From contig JADQBG010000012.1 in NCBI GenBank assembly GCA_016278725.1, positions 1-64,000 on the forward strand: a stretch of 64,000 nucleotides of DNA. Reading direction: 5' to 3'. This document shows, in pieces, positions 1 to 8,032 of this stretch; positions within the stretch are counted from its first letter, which is position 1, and each line of letters starts with the position of its first letter. The translations under genes and the position numbers were made by a program. The DNA is from Actinomycetota bacterium. GTDB lineage: Bacteria; Actinomycetota; Thermoleophilia; RBG-16-64-13. The notes under the pieces are model-generated. The model had not been told where the DNA came from and ran no database searches. It worked only from the letters and a program-made list of their open reading frames with translations.

Positions 1-994
1 GGGACTCTCCGGCCGGCCCCTCCGCGCCGCCGGCGGCGCCGGGCTCGTCGGCAAACGGCGCCGCTTCCCTCACGGCGCCGGGTTCTTCGCTCCGCTCTTC
101 CCCGCTCCACCAAGCGTTCAGTCGAGCCAGCGCGGCCGAGGAGTAGACCCTTGTTTGCGGCCGCGTGCGGACGACCTCGGTCGCTCGCTCTTTCCACCAA
201 CCCACCTCGCCGCCCCAGGCCTCGTCGAAGGCGGGGGCGCCGGCGATCAGCGTGACGAGAACCGGGACCCGCTGCGAGAGCGCGAGCAACAGGGAGCGCT
301 GACCCGAGGTGAACGAGGTGAATCCGTGGGCGGCCACCGGCCGCCGCCACTCCGCGCTGCCCAAGTCGCGCTCCGCCCGGGTCAGCACCTCCCAGCGCTC
401 TTCGGCCCCGAGAGTGGCGCAGGCCGCCGCGTATTTTTGATAGGCCAGAGCAAGCTGCTCGGGCAAGGAATCCCCCGAGGCCTGCGCCCAGGCGTCCAGA
501 GAGCCCATCACCCCTTCCGGGGGCATGCCGGTTTCGCCCAGTTCCCGCAGCAGTTTCTCGAAAGCCTGGGCCGCTCCAGGCAGCTCCGCCATCGCCGCCA
601 GCGGCCCCAGATCGGCGGTACTGAGAATACGGCGCAGCAGGAGCTGCCGGCGAAGCGGGCCGAGCAGCCGGGGACGGCCTTTGAGAATCAGGCCGGCCAG
701 ATCGTCGAAAGTGCCCGAGGGCGCACCGCCGATAACCGCCCCCCCGCAGCGTTCGAGGGTTTCCGCAGCCAGCTCGCGCGCATCCATGCGCGTGGGCGCC
801 AGCAGGAAGGGAGCCGCCTCCCGGTTGGCCTGCCACCAGCCGATCACCTGTCCGAGTTTGCCGGAGTTGGGGGGCCCGTTCACCAGGATCAGCCTCTTTG
901 GCGGAGCGGCGGTCCGCGTTTCCCGCGCCGCGGCCGGGCTTTCCAGTGCCGCCTCCCAGCCCTCGAGCTGTATGTCCTCGCGAGATTTCACCAT
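1..994 (-). CDS. AddB/RecB-like PD-(D/E)XK nuclease-helicase family protein, N-terminal part
   Basis: The minus-strand frame is open from an ATG at 994 to the window edge, giving the first ~331 residues; the C-terminus lies outside. Near residues 35-47 it reads RLILVNGPPNSGKL, a P-loop-like motif with Leu where Ser/Thr usually follows the Lys. It continues with LLAPTRMDARELA and a stretch ending PLRRQLLLRRIL, a layout typical of the inactivated UvrD-like N-terminus of AddB-type ATP-dependent nucleases. Such proteins act in double-strand-break end processing. The nuclease domain that would prove this is not in view. It diverges from the WYL gene at 1072 with a 77-bp gap. Confidence 0.6.
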   Translation of the reverse strand, partial: MVKSREDIQLEGWEAALESPAAARETRTAAPPKRLILVNGPPNSGKLGQVIGWWQANREAAPFLLAPTRMDARELAAETLERCGGAVIGGAPSGTFDDLAGLILKGRPRLLGPLRRQLLLRRILSTADLGPLAAMAELPGAAQAFEKLLRELGETGMPPEGVMGSLDAWAQASGDSLPEQLALAYQKYAAACATLGAEERWEVLTRAERDLGSAEWRRPVAAHGFTSFTSGQRSLLLALSQRVPVLVTLIAGAPAFDEAWGGEVGWWKERATEVVRTRPQTRVYSSAALARLNAWWSGEERSEEPGAVREAAPFADEPGAAGGAEGPAGES

Positions 995-1031
995 GCGAAT
1001 TGTACTAAGCCCGGCGGACAGAAGGCAGCAG

Positions 1032-1059
1032 TTGCTCCCCTCGCAGACCTCCGTACGCT
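1032..1059 (+). promoter_or_regulatory. candidate promoter for the WYL gene pair
   Basis: A TTGCTC box (1032-1037) lies 16 bp before TACGCT (1054-1059), which fits the TAnnnT form of actinobacterial -10 boxes. The predicted start of transcription is only a few bases before the ATG at 1072, and no Shine-Dalgarno is visible, so the transcript could be nearly leaderless. This is inferred from sequence only. Confidence 0.3.
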
Positions 1060-1071
1060 ACCCTAAGCCGT

Positions 1072-2088
1072 ATGGCCCGCGGCGACGACAAACTCCTCCG
1101 CCAGCTTTCTCTGGTGTCGTTTCTCCTCTCCCGGAGCCGCCCGGTGACGGGCCACGAAATCGCGCAATCCGTCGAGGGCTACGCCAACATGCGCGTCGAC
1201 ACCTTCACCCGCCGCTTCCACATGGATCGCGAAGAGTTGAGCCGCTCCGGAATCGTCATCGAGACCCACGACGATGGCGACCGCGACCTCTACCACCTTC
1301 CCCCGGAGAACTTCTATTTGCCCGACCTGGAGTTGACCTCGGAGGAGGAACGCGCTCTGGCGGCGGCGCTGGTGCTGCTCGAGGGGAGCTTCCCCTACGT
1401 CCGGCCCCTTCGGCTGGCCCTCTCCGCCCTGATGGCAGCCAGACCCGGTGATCCGCTCGACCCGGCCAGCCTGGGCCTCGCTCTGCCTGCCGACGAAGAA
1501 GCGCGGGACAGAGGCCCCCAATTCGCGCGCCTCGAAGATGCGGTGGCCCGGCACAAGAGCGTGCGATTCGACTATTATTCCGCCCACCGCGAGGCCGAGT
1601 CCCCCCGCTCGCTCGATCCCTACGGGTTGTTCCGCATAGGCGGCCATTGGTACGTGGTGGGCCGCGATCACGAGCGCGACGACGAGCGCATGTTCCGGCT
1701 CTCGCGAATCCGCGGAGCCGTCGAGTTCGCCGGCAAGAAGCCGCGCGACTTCGAAGTGCCGGATTCCTATGACCCGGGGCGTTACCGGAGCCGGCCCTCG
1801 TGGCTGCTGGACTCCCCCGTGGGAACGGTCACGCTCCGCGCCGATGCCAGCCTGGGTTGGTGGCTCGCGAGGACTTATCCGGAAGCCGTGCGGGCGGGCG
1901 GAGAGGACGCGGACGCCGGCGGGGAGCTCTTCGCAGTCCCCTACGCCGACCGAGATGCGCTCATCACCTGGCTCCTGCAACTCGGCCCGAAGGTCGAGGT
2001 GATCGCTCCCCCGGAAATCAGGCAAGAGGTGATCCATAGGCTGCGCCGAGTCCTGGAGGTTCACCCCGTGCACCCGGAGCCGAAGTGA
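1072..2088 (+). CDS. pafB: WYL-domain transcriptional regulator, PafB-like
   Basis: The protein has 338 aa. Residues ~1-75 form a winged-helix-like region (DKLLRQLSLVSFLLSRSRPV). A central WYL domain carries the HWYVVGRD stretch that gives the fold its name, followed by RMFRLSRIR, and a C-terminal WCX-like region follows. PafB and PafC form a heterodimer that activates LexA-independent DNA-damage genes in actinobacteria. Its stop codon overlaps the GTG start of the second WYL gene, so the two are almost certainly co-transcribed and translationally coupled. The divergent AddB-like recombination gene fits a DNA-damage setting. PafB versus another WYL paralogue is assigned from the tandem arrangement. 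Confidence 0.75.
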   Translation: MARGDDKLLRQLSLVSFLLSRSRPVTGHEIAQSVEGYANMRVDTFTRRFHMDREELSRSGIVIETHDDGDRDLYHLPPENFYLPDLELTSEEERALAAALVLLEGSFPYVRPLRLALSALMAARPGDPLDPASLGLALPADEEARDRGPQFARLEDAVARHKSVRFDYYSAHREAESPRSLDPYGLFRIGGHWYVVGRDHERDDERMFRLSRIRGAVEFAGKKPRDFEVPDSYDPGRYRSRPSWLLDSPVGTVTLRADASLGWWLARTYPEAVRAGGEDADAGGELFAVPYADRDALITWLLQLGPKVEVIAPPEIRQEVIHRLRRVLEVHPVHPEPK

Positions 2089-3065
2089 GCCGGCCGCCGG
2101 TGCCACCGGACCGCCTCTCGCGGCTGCTCACGCTGCTGCACTATCTGCTGGACGAGACCCGCTCCGACACCGTCCCGGTGGCCGACATCGAGCAGGCCCT
2201 GGGACTCGACCGCGCCGAGATAGAGGCGGATATCAACCTGCTGAATCTGGTGAACCACGGAGGCGGGACCTACATCATCTTCGCTTCCCTCGAGGGCGAT
2301 CACGTCTCGGTCTCGCGCGAGACCCTGTCGGAGACCCATGAGCGGCCTTCCCGGCTGACCCCGCTGCTGGCCAAGGCCCTGTTCTTGGCACTCGACCTCT
2401 TGGGGAAGGAGGGGGAGGAAGGTGGGGCGGTCCTCGCTTCACTCCGCCAGAAGCTGGCGCAGGCCCTGGGCGACGACGCCGGCGGCGAGGTGGGAATCAC
2501 CGACGCGCTTCCCGCCGATGAGCGGGTGCTGGCCCAGTTGCGCGAGGCCGTGACCGGCCGAGAGATCGTCCGCATCGAGTACTTCACGCCGGCCCGGGGA
2601 GAGCTTTCCGAGCGCGAGGTGGAGCCTCACTTCCTCATCCATGGAGGCCCGGGCTGGTACGTGCAGACCTGGTGTTTGGCCGCTTCGGACGAACGCACCT
2701 TCCGCCTGGACCGCATCCGCACTGTCGAGAAGACCGGCCGCCGGTTCCGGCCCCGGCCCGCCCTCGAATATCGCACCCACCCCGAGGTCCCCGGCCCCAC
2801 CCCCAACGCCTCCAGCGCCATCGTCAGCTTTCCCGGCGGGCACCGGCTGAGGCTGGAAGAGGCGGGCTACGAGGTGGAGGCCGAGGTGCAGGAAGACCGG
2901 GTCCGGGCGCGAATCCCCTATCTCGAAGAGTCCTGGCTCGCGCGCGAGGTGCTGAGCCAGGGAGGAAACGCGGTGGTCGAGTCTCCGTTGGCCCTCAGAA
3001 AGCGGGTCCGAGCAGAGGCTGCGGAGCTGCTCCGCCTATATCAAAGAGGAGAAGAATCCGAATGA
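2085..3065 (+). CDS. pafC: WYL-domain transcriptional regulator, PafC-like
   Basis: The protein has 326 aa and starts at a GTG that overlaps the preceding TGA (GTGA). Residues ~1-90 contain a helix-turn-helix-like segment (VADIEQALGLDRAEIEADIN). The middle carries the WYL core (GGPGWYVQTWC, then RTFRLDRIRTV), and a WCX-like C-terminus follows. Together with the upstream gene it would make the PafBC heterodimer. The next gene's ATG overlaps its TGA, extending the operon into a holin-like membrane protein. Pairing of two WYL genes is the main support for the symbol. Confidence 0.75.
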   Translation: MSRPPVPPDRLSRLLTLLHYLLDETRSDTVPVADIEQALGLDRAEIEADINLLNLVNHGGGTYIIFASLEGDHVSVSRETLSETHERPSRLTPLLAKALFLALDLLGKEGEEGGAVLASLRQKLAQALGDDAGGEVGITDALPADERVLAQLREAVTGREIVRIEYFTPARGELSEREVEPHFLIHGGPGWYVQTWCLAASDERTFRLDRIRTVEKTGRRFRPRPALEYRTHPEVPGPTPNASSAIVSFPGGHRLRLEEAGYEVEAEVQEDRVRARIPYLEESWLAREVLSQGGNAVVESPLALRKRVRAEAAELLRLYQRGEESE

Positions 3066-3415
3066 AGTGGGTCCTGAGCTGGGTAGCGAACACGGTCGCC
3101 ATCCTGCTGGCCGCCTACCTCCTGCCCCAGGTGGAGGTCTCATCCGTGCTCTGGGCGGTGGTCGCCGCCCTGGTGCTCGGTGTGCTCAATACGGTCGTCC
3201 GGCCCATCTTCAAGGTGCTGACCCTTCCCCTGACCTGTCTGACCTTGGGCCTGTTCATCCTGGTGGTGAACGGCATCATGGTCCAACTGCTGGATTGGCT
3301 GATGGGGACCCGCTTCGAAGTCTCGAGCTTCATCTGGGCGATCATCACCGCTCTGCTGATCTCGCTGATCACCACCGTGGTCAACGTGATCGTGGGACAG
3401 GCCGAGGAGGAGTAG
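3062..3415 (+). CDS. phage-holin-family small membrane protein
   Basis: The ATG at 3062 overlaps the stop of the second WYL gene (ATGA), giving 117 aa. It has four hydrophobic segments: an N-terminal WVLSWVANTVAILLAAYLL, then around residues 28-45, 55-75 and 90-112. The VLGVLNTVVRPIFKVLTLPL motif is characteristic of the widespread phage_holin_4_2/DUF360-type family. Despite the name these are chromosomal membrane proteins of unknown role. Nothing phage-like surrounds it. Confidence 0.8.
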   Translation: MKWVLSWVANTVAILLAAYLLPQVEVSSVLWAVVAALVLGVLNTVVRPIFKVLTLPLTCLTLGLFILVVNGIMVQLLDWLMGTRFEVSSFIWAIITALLISLITTVVNVIVGQAEEE

Positions 3416-3423
3416 ACCGAGTT

Positions 3424-3462
3424 CCGGGAGCGCTCCGGTGCGCTCCGGCGATCAGCTCCCGG
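3424..3462. terminator. inverted repeat at a convergent gene junction, possible bidirectional terminator
   Basis: CCGGGAGC (3424-3431) and GCTCCCGG (3455-3462) are perfect 8-bp arms separated by 23 bp. They lie between the stop of the holin-like gene and the 3' end of the RAM gene, overlapping the latter by 11 bp. There is no U-tract, so intrinsic termination is uncertain. Confidence 0.35.
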
Positions 3463-3742
3463 CCGGTTCCCCGCCCAGGTTCCACATGCGTTCCAGGTCG
3501 TGCTGTGAATAACAGCGGAAGGCCATCAAGGTCTCGGTGTCCACGACGCCCTCCACCTTGGCCAGACCTTCGGTGACCACGCCGGACATGTCCTCGTAGC
3601 GCGGGACGCGCAGCACCGCCACGTAGTCGTACTCCCCCGCCACCGAGTACACCTCGGCGATGCCGTCGACCTCGATCAGGCGCTCGGCCACCTCGGCCAA
3701 ACGGTGTCTCTCCACGCTTATCAGGGCAAAGGCCGTGACCAT
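3452..3742 (-). CDS. stand-alone RAM (Lrp/AsnC ligand-binding) domain protein
   Basis: The protein has 96 aa and corresponds only to the effector-binding half of Lrp/AsnC regulators. It begins MVTAFALISVE and contains AEVYSVAGEYDYVAVLRVP, the usual V-x-G-x-x-D core of the RAM fold, with no DNA-binding domain. Such proteins form oligomers that sense amino acids or modulate partner regulators. The start follows the stop of the upstream gene with no gap, so the two are co-transcribed. Confidence 0.85.
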   Translation of the reverse strand: MVTAFALISVERHRLAEVAERLIEVDGIAEVYSVAGEYDYVAVLRVPRYEDMSGVVTEGLAKVEGVVDTETLMAFRCYSQHDLERMWNLGGEPAGS

Positions 3743-4312
3743 TTACTCCGCCTTTCTTTGGTCGTTTCCTTCGTCGCTCCAGGAATACACGCCCACACAC
3801 CGCCGGTCACCACGCGTTCGCTTGGCTTCGTAGCGCAACCTCACTCGGGGATTGAGGCCGCGCGTCAGTCCCACCTCGTACCGCGAGAAAACCCCGCAGG
3901 CGGTCGCGCCCCACCACTCCTCCCGCGACCAGGGACAGCCCGGGGTGATCACCAGGGCACTTTCCCCTCTCAGCTCGGAGCGGGCGCGGATTCGGAACAG
4001 CCGGTTGGCCAGGGTGACGGCGCGCGCGCACTCCAAGGGGTCCCGCCCGTAGCCTAGTTGGCTCCGCAGGGAGTTTCCGTGCTCCTCACCCAACGACTGC
4101 ATGACCGCGCCGACAGACGATTCGGCCTGAAGCCTCGCGATGACGAGCCCGAGTCCGCCGGCAGCCGCCCGCCAGCGCAGGCGCACCGGGACCAACCAGG
4201 GAAGGCGCAGCGCGAGCAAGGCCACGCCCCGCGGCACCCGCGGCAGGCCGGCGACGGCGACGGGATGGAACAGGCCGGCGGTGCGCCGAGCGATTTGAAC
4301 AAAGGCGGGCAT
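3743..4312 (-). CDS. L-2-amino-thiazoline-4-carboxylic acid hydrolase-like protein
   Basis: The 189-aa protein has a hydrophobic, Arg-rich N-terminus and a C-terminal half resembling the ATC-hydrolase fold. Its features are CPWSREEWWG, then ACGVFSRYEVGLTRGLNPRV and a closing GDRRCVGVYSW; the spaced Cys residues and the G-x-NP turn are typical of the family. True enzymes open a thiazoline ring in cysteine synthesis, but most relatives are uncharacterised. It sits directly upstream of the RAM gene. The assignment rests on motif likeness, and the N-terminal ~60 residues are unlike the family. Confidence 0.5.
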   Translation of the reverse strand: MPAFVQIARRTAGLFHPVAVAGLPRVPRGVALLALRLPWLVPVRLRWRAAAGGLGLVIARLQAESSVGAVMQSLGEEHGNSLRSQLGYGRDPLECARAVTLANRLFRIRARSELRGESALVITPGCPWSREEWWGATACGVFSRYEVGLTRGLNPRVRLRYEAKRTRGDRRCVGVYSWSDEGNDQRKAE

Positions 4313-4352
4313 GCGGCCAGTTTACCGCGCCGGCCGGTCCTTCGGCGATTGG

Positions 4353-4376
4353 GCCTGCCCCGGGGCAAGGGCAGGC
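4353..4376 (-). terminator. 8-bp perfect hairpin after pilT
   Basis: GCCTGCCC (4353-4360) and GGGCAGGC (4369-4376) flank an 8-nt loop, 55 bp downstream of the pilT stop on the minus strand. No U-run follows, so it could be a Rho-type or RNA-stabilising hairpin rather than a classical terminator. Confidence 0.35.
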
Positions 4377-4430
4377 TGCTTGCTGGTCCGGAGCGTCAAT
4401 CCTCCGACAAGCGGACGGTTACTCCGGGCA

Positions 4431-5519
4431 TCAGGCGATCAGTGACACGTCATGACCGCGGGACTGGACCAACAGCTTGAAGTCGTGGGGACTTGTCGAC
4501 ACGCCCAGGGCGTCGTGCAGCGTGATCAGACCCTCTTCGTAGAGTCCGACCAGGCTTTGGTCGAAGGTCTGCATCCCGTAGAACTCGCCCTCTTTGATGG
4601 CCGTCTCGATGTTGGAGGTGTGCTCGGGATCCAGGATGAAGTCTCGGATCCGCCCGGTCATCACCAGGACCTCGACCGCGGGCACGCGCCCTTCGCCGTC
4701 CGCCCGGGGCAGCAGCCGCTGAGAAATGATGCCCCGCAGCGTGCCCGCCAACATGATGCGCACCTGCTTCTGCTGATAGATCGGGAAGAAGTCGATGATG
4801 CGGTTGACGGTTTCGGTGGCGTCGATGGTATGCAGCGTGCTCATCACGAAGTGGCCGGTCTGCGCCGCGGTGAGAGCCGTGCGCACGGTTTCCAGGTCGC
4901 GCATCTCGCCAATCAGGATGTCGTCCGGATCCTGCCGCAGCACGTACTTGAGAGCGGAGGAGTAGCTTTCGGTGTCCAACCCCACCTCCCGCTGCTGCAC
5001 GATGGACTTCTTGTCGCGGTGAAGGATTTCGATGGGATCCTCGACCGTGACGATGTGGCGGCGCAGGTTGGTGTTGATATGGTCGATCATCGCGGCGAGG
5101 GTGGTGGTCTTACCCGAGCCCGTGGTTCCCGTGACCAGAACCAACCCGCGAGGCTCGAGCGCCAGGTGCCGCACCTCGGGGGGCAGGCGCAACTCCTCGA
5201 AGCTGGGGATGTGGTGGGCGACCTGCCGGATCGCGATGGAGATGCTGCCGCGCTGACGGTAGACGTTCACCCGGAAACGCCCGATCTTGGGGGCGCTGTA
5301 GGCGAAGTCGATCTCATTGGTCTCGCTGAAGCGGCGGATCTGCTTGTCGCTCATGAGCGCAGCGGCGTAGTCCTTGGTGTCTTCGGCCTCCACCGGACCC
5401 TCGTCCAGGGGACCCAACTCGCCGTCGACCCGCATCACCGGTGGGCTGCCCGCCTTGAGATGAAGGTCGGAAGCAGCGGTCTCGGCCATTATCGCCAGAA
5501 GTTCGTCAATCGTTCTCAT
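4431..5519 (-). CDS. pilT: type IV pilus retraction ATPase PilT
   Basis: The start is the ATG at 5519, preceded by GGAGG with 4-nt spacing, giving 362 aa, normal for PilT. The frame is open further upstream but that part is not protein-like. The N-terminal PAS-like region reads ELLAIMAETAASDLHLKAGS. The Walker A is GTTGSGKTTTLAAM, followed by an Asp box, a Walker B (ILIGEMRDLETV) and the His box (GHFVMSTLHT). PilT hydrolyses ATP at the pilus base to depolymerise pilin, driving twitching and DNA uptake. The comEA and comEC genes at 33-36 kb make natural transformation plausible. No pilin genes are in the window. Confidence 0.93.
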   Translation of the reverse strand: MRTIDELLAIMAETAASDLHLKAGSPPVMRVDGELGPLDEGPVEAEDTKDYAAALMSDKQIRRFSETNEIDFAYSAPKIGRFRVNVYRQRGSISIAIRQVAHHIPSFEELRLPPEVRHLALEPRGLVLVTGTTGSGKTTTLAAMIDHINTNLRRHIVTVEDPIEILHRDKKSIVQQREVGLDTESYSSALKYVLRQDPDDILIGEMRDLETVRTALTAAQTGHFVMSTLHTIDATETVNRIIDFFPIYQQKQVRIMLAGTLRGIISQRLLPRADGEGRVPAVEVLVMTGRIRDFILDPEHTSNIETAIKEGEFYGMQTFDQSLVGLYEEGLITLHDALGVSTSPHDFKLLVQSRGHDVSLIA

Positions 5520-5637
5520 ACATCCTCCACCCGGAATGGAACGTGGCCCGACCCGGGAAGTTTCGCCCTCCTCGGGAGCACCCGGCCTCCTGGGCGGAAA
5601 AACCGGATCTGGCGGATGTATCGGCGAAAACCGCCGG

Positions 5638-6678
5638 CTATTTGAGAGTGCCGGGCCAATAAGGCCTGAGGGCGGAGAGGATTTCCTCCAGAAAGGCACG
5701 TTCAGGGTCGTCGGGCATCCCCATAAAACCCTCGGGCTCGCGTTCGAGCGCGCCAAGGGTCGCGAGCACGGACCGCGCCATCATCGAGGGCATGTACCCG
5801 CCTTCAAGAAAGAAGATGGGGCCCGCCGCGGTGCCCTCCCGGGCCAGAAGGTGAAGCCGGCGGGACATCCAGCCAAAGGCGGCCCGGCTCAAGCTCAACC
5901 CGCCCAGCCGGTCACCCGATTCGGAGTCGTAACCGGCGGAGACCAGCACCAGTTGCGGGCGGTAGGCCCGCGCCAGAGGAACGACGAGTTCTTCGATGAA
6001 GAGCCGGGCGGCCCCGTCCCCGGCCCCCCCGGGCAGGGTGTAGTTGGCCGTGTACCCAGAGGCTTCGCCGCTGCCGACTTCCTCCGGCCAGCCGGTACCG
6101 GGAAAGTGATATTGCTGATGCATACTCAGGAAGAGCACTCGCTTGTCGCCGTAGAAGGCGTCTTGGGTGCCGTTGCCGTGATGCACGTCCCAATCCACGA
6201 CGAGCACGCGCTCCAGCCCGCGCACTTCCAAGGCGTGAGCCGCCGCGATGGCAATGCTGTTGAAAAGGCAGAAACCCATGCCGCGCGCAGGAGTGGCGTG
6301 GTGCCCGGGAGGTCTGACTAGAAGGAAGGCCTGCTGCCCCTCGTCGAGCGCGGCGTCTACCGCTTGGACGCCCGCCCCGGCGGCAAGGACTGCGGCGTCG
6401 AACGAGCGCGGCGAAATGGCGGTGTCCAGGTCGAGCGCTCCTCCTCCACTGGCCGCAATCTGGCGCACCCGGTCCACGTAGCCGGGGGAGTGAATCCGCT
6501 CGATGGCGGAAAGGTCGGCCGGCTCAGGAAGCCGCCATTCGAGAGAGAGATCAGAAGCCCGAAGCGCCTCCGCGATGACCACGAGGCGCTCGGGCGATTC
6601 CGGGTGCAGGCCGGTATCGTGCTCGAGAAAGAGCGGATGGTAATAAACGGCCGTCGAAGACCGCCCCACCGTCGGCAT
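5638..6678 (-). CDS. histone-deacetylase-superfamily protein, AcuC-like
   Basis: The 346-aa protein carries the zinc amidohydrolase signature of class I/II deacetylases: RPPGHHATPARGMGFCLFN, the metal ligands in VDWDVHHGNGTQ, SMHQ, and VSAGYDSESGDRLGGL. AcuC-type members deacetylate lysines on acetyl-CoA synthetase; others act on acetylpolyamines. It starts 2 nt after the stop of the NlpC/P60 gene, so the two share a transcript. An acs gene and a GNAT-fused CoA-transferase at 53-57 kb make Acs a plausible substrate, which is inference. Confidence 0.88.
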   Translation of the reverse strand: MPTVGRSSTAVYYHPLFLEHDTGLHPESPERLVVIAEALRASDLSLEWRLPEPADLSAIERIHSPGYVDRVRQIAASGGGALDLDTAISPRSFDAAVLAAGAGVQAVDAALDEGQQAFLLVRPPGHHATPARGMGFCLFNSIAIAAAHALEVRGLERVLVVDWDVHHGNGTQDAFYGDKRVLFLSMHQQYHFPGTGWPEEVGSGEASGYTANYTLPGGAGDGAARLFIEELVVPLARAYRPQLVLVSAGYDSESGDRLGGLSLSRAAFGWMSRRLHLLAREGTAAGPIFFLEGGYMPSMMARSVLATLGALEREPEGFMGMPDDPERAFLEEILSALRPYWPGTLK

Positions 6679-6680
6679 CG

Positions 6681-7946
6681 CTAGCCGATGCGCCGGCCCC
6701 CCCTAAAGTCCCGCCGGTTCATGCCGTCGATTCTGACTGTGGCGCCCGTATAGGGCGCGTGCAGGTAGTTGCCGCCCCCGACGTACATGCCCACGTGGTG
6801 AATGGGGCTGCCGAAGAAGACAAGGTCGCCCGGCTGCAATTGATCACGCGAGACCGGGGTCCCGTAGCCGAACTGGGCTCGGCTGGAATGGGGCAGGTAT
6901 ACCCCCACCTGGGCGTAGGCCCAGAGCATCAGGCCGGAGCAGTCGAAGCCGCTGGGAGAGGCGCCGCCCCACACGTAGGGCACACCTCTCATACTCATCG
7001 CCGCTTCGAGCGCCGAGCCGGCGGACCCGGAACGGGCTACGCTGCGAGACGGCTGGCTGGACGAGGATCCGGAACTCGAGGAAGCACTCGAAGAACTGCT
7101 CGAAGAGGACGAACTCGAGCTGGAGGATTTCGAAGCCTGCGCGCGCTGCTGCTGAGCGGCTCTTTCGGCTTCCCGCGCCGCCGCGGCCCGGGCTTCAGCA
7201 GCGATCCGCGCCTGCCGTTCCGCTTCTTCCTTCTCCAGTTGAGCGATCTGCTGCTCTTTGCCCTGCAGCTGAGACTTCTGTTGACCAAGGCGGCTCTCCA
7301 GGCTCTTTTCCGCCTCGGCTTTTGCCGCGACCAATCGGTCATGCTCGGCCTTCTGCGCAGCCAGCGCTTCACGCTGCTCGCCAACACTCTGACGGAAGGT
7401 GGCTATCTCCTCGTAGAGATCGACGTCCGTTTCCCCGATCCGGTTGAGGAAGTCCACCTGGTTCAGCAGGTCAGTCAGGGAATCTGCGCTGAACAGGACG
7501 CTCCAGAAGCCGACCTCGCCCTGGCGGTAGATGCCGTCCAAGCGCTTGGCCAAACGGTCGCTCGAGACGCTCAGATCTTTTTCTGCCTTGTCCAGCTTGG
7601 CCTGGTTCTCGTCGATGGCGGCATTCGTCTTCTCGAGTTGCCACTGGGCGTAGGCCAGGTCTTCCGCGGCCTTCTCGACCTGCATGCCCAGTTGTTCCAC
7701 CTGCTCGCGCAGAGCAGCGGCGTCCTGTTTGGCTTCGGTGATCTTGGCCGGCTCTGCGTTGGCAGGAGCCGCCATCAGAAAGAGTCCCAATATAGTAAAG
7801 GCGAGAACCGCGATTATCGGAACGAAGAAACGTCCCTCCGAATCCCGCCTTGATATGCCCTGGGTCAAACCGGTGATTCGTGGCCTCCCTAGTAGTGTGC
7901 GCAGCAAGCGAGGCCGCGAGGGCCACGCTGCGGGCGACTCTATCAT
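6681..7946 (-). CDS. secreted NlpC/P60 (C40) peptidoglycan hydrolase with coiled coil
   Basis: The ATG at 7946 follows GAAGGA and gives 421 aa. A long basic n-region precedes one hydrophobic segment ending AAPANA, a likely signal-peptidase site. Residues ~55-270 are coiled coil. A serine-only run of about 15 residues and an Arg/Ser linker follow. The C-terminal NlpC/P60 domain has FDCSGLMLWAY (catalytic Cys) and IHHVGMYVGGG (catalytic His). Enzymes of this shape cut D-Glu-diaminopimelate bonds, often at division sites under FtsEX control. The same coiled-coil design is seen in the M23 protein at 40.5 kb. An 86-bp gap separates it from the upstream amidase. Confidence 0.9.
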   Translation of the reverse strand: MIESPAAWPSRPRLLRTLLGRPRITGLTQGISRRDSEGRFFVPIIAVLAFTILGLFLMAAPANAEPAKITEAKQDAAALREQVEQLGMQVEKAAEDLAYAQWQLEKTNAAIDENQAKLDKAEKDLSVSSDRLAKRLDGIYRQGEVGFWSVLFSADSLTDLLNQVDFLNRIGETDVDLYEEIATFRQSVGEQREALAAQKAEHDRLVAAKAEAEKSLESRLGQQKSQLQGKEQQIAQLEKEEAERQARIAAEARAAAAREAERAAQQQRAQASKSSSSSSSSSSSSSSASSSSGSSSSQPSRSVARSGSAGSALEAAMSMRGVPYVWGGASPSGFDCSGLMLWAYAQVGVYLPHSSRAQFGYGTPVSRDQLQPGDLVFFGSPIHHVGMYVGGGNYLHAPYTGATVRIDGMNRRDFRGGRRIG

Positions 7947-8032
7947 TCCTTCTCTGAAGGTATCAACCCTGTAACAAAAACCGGAGCGTGAACAACTCCG
8001 AGAGCGAACCACCCCGGAGCGTGAACCACCGG

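Noticed and set aside
155-1451. two overlapping plus-strand frames at 155-1066 and 525-1451
   Set aside because: The first and most of the second are antisense to the AddB-like gene, and the second runs into pafB in another frame.
3062-3415. prophage remnant suggested by the holin-like gene
   Set aside because: The family is a common chromosomal membrane protein and no phage genes flank it.
7947-8032. c-di-AMP (ydaO) riboswitch before the NlpC/P60 gene
   Set aside because: The 86-bp gap is too short and shows only a 5-bp dyad and a short repeated CCGGAGCGTGAAC.
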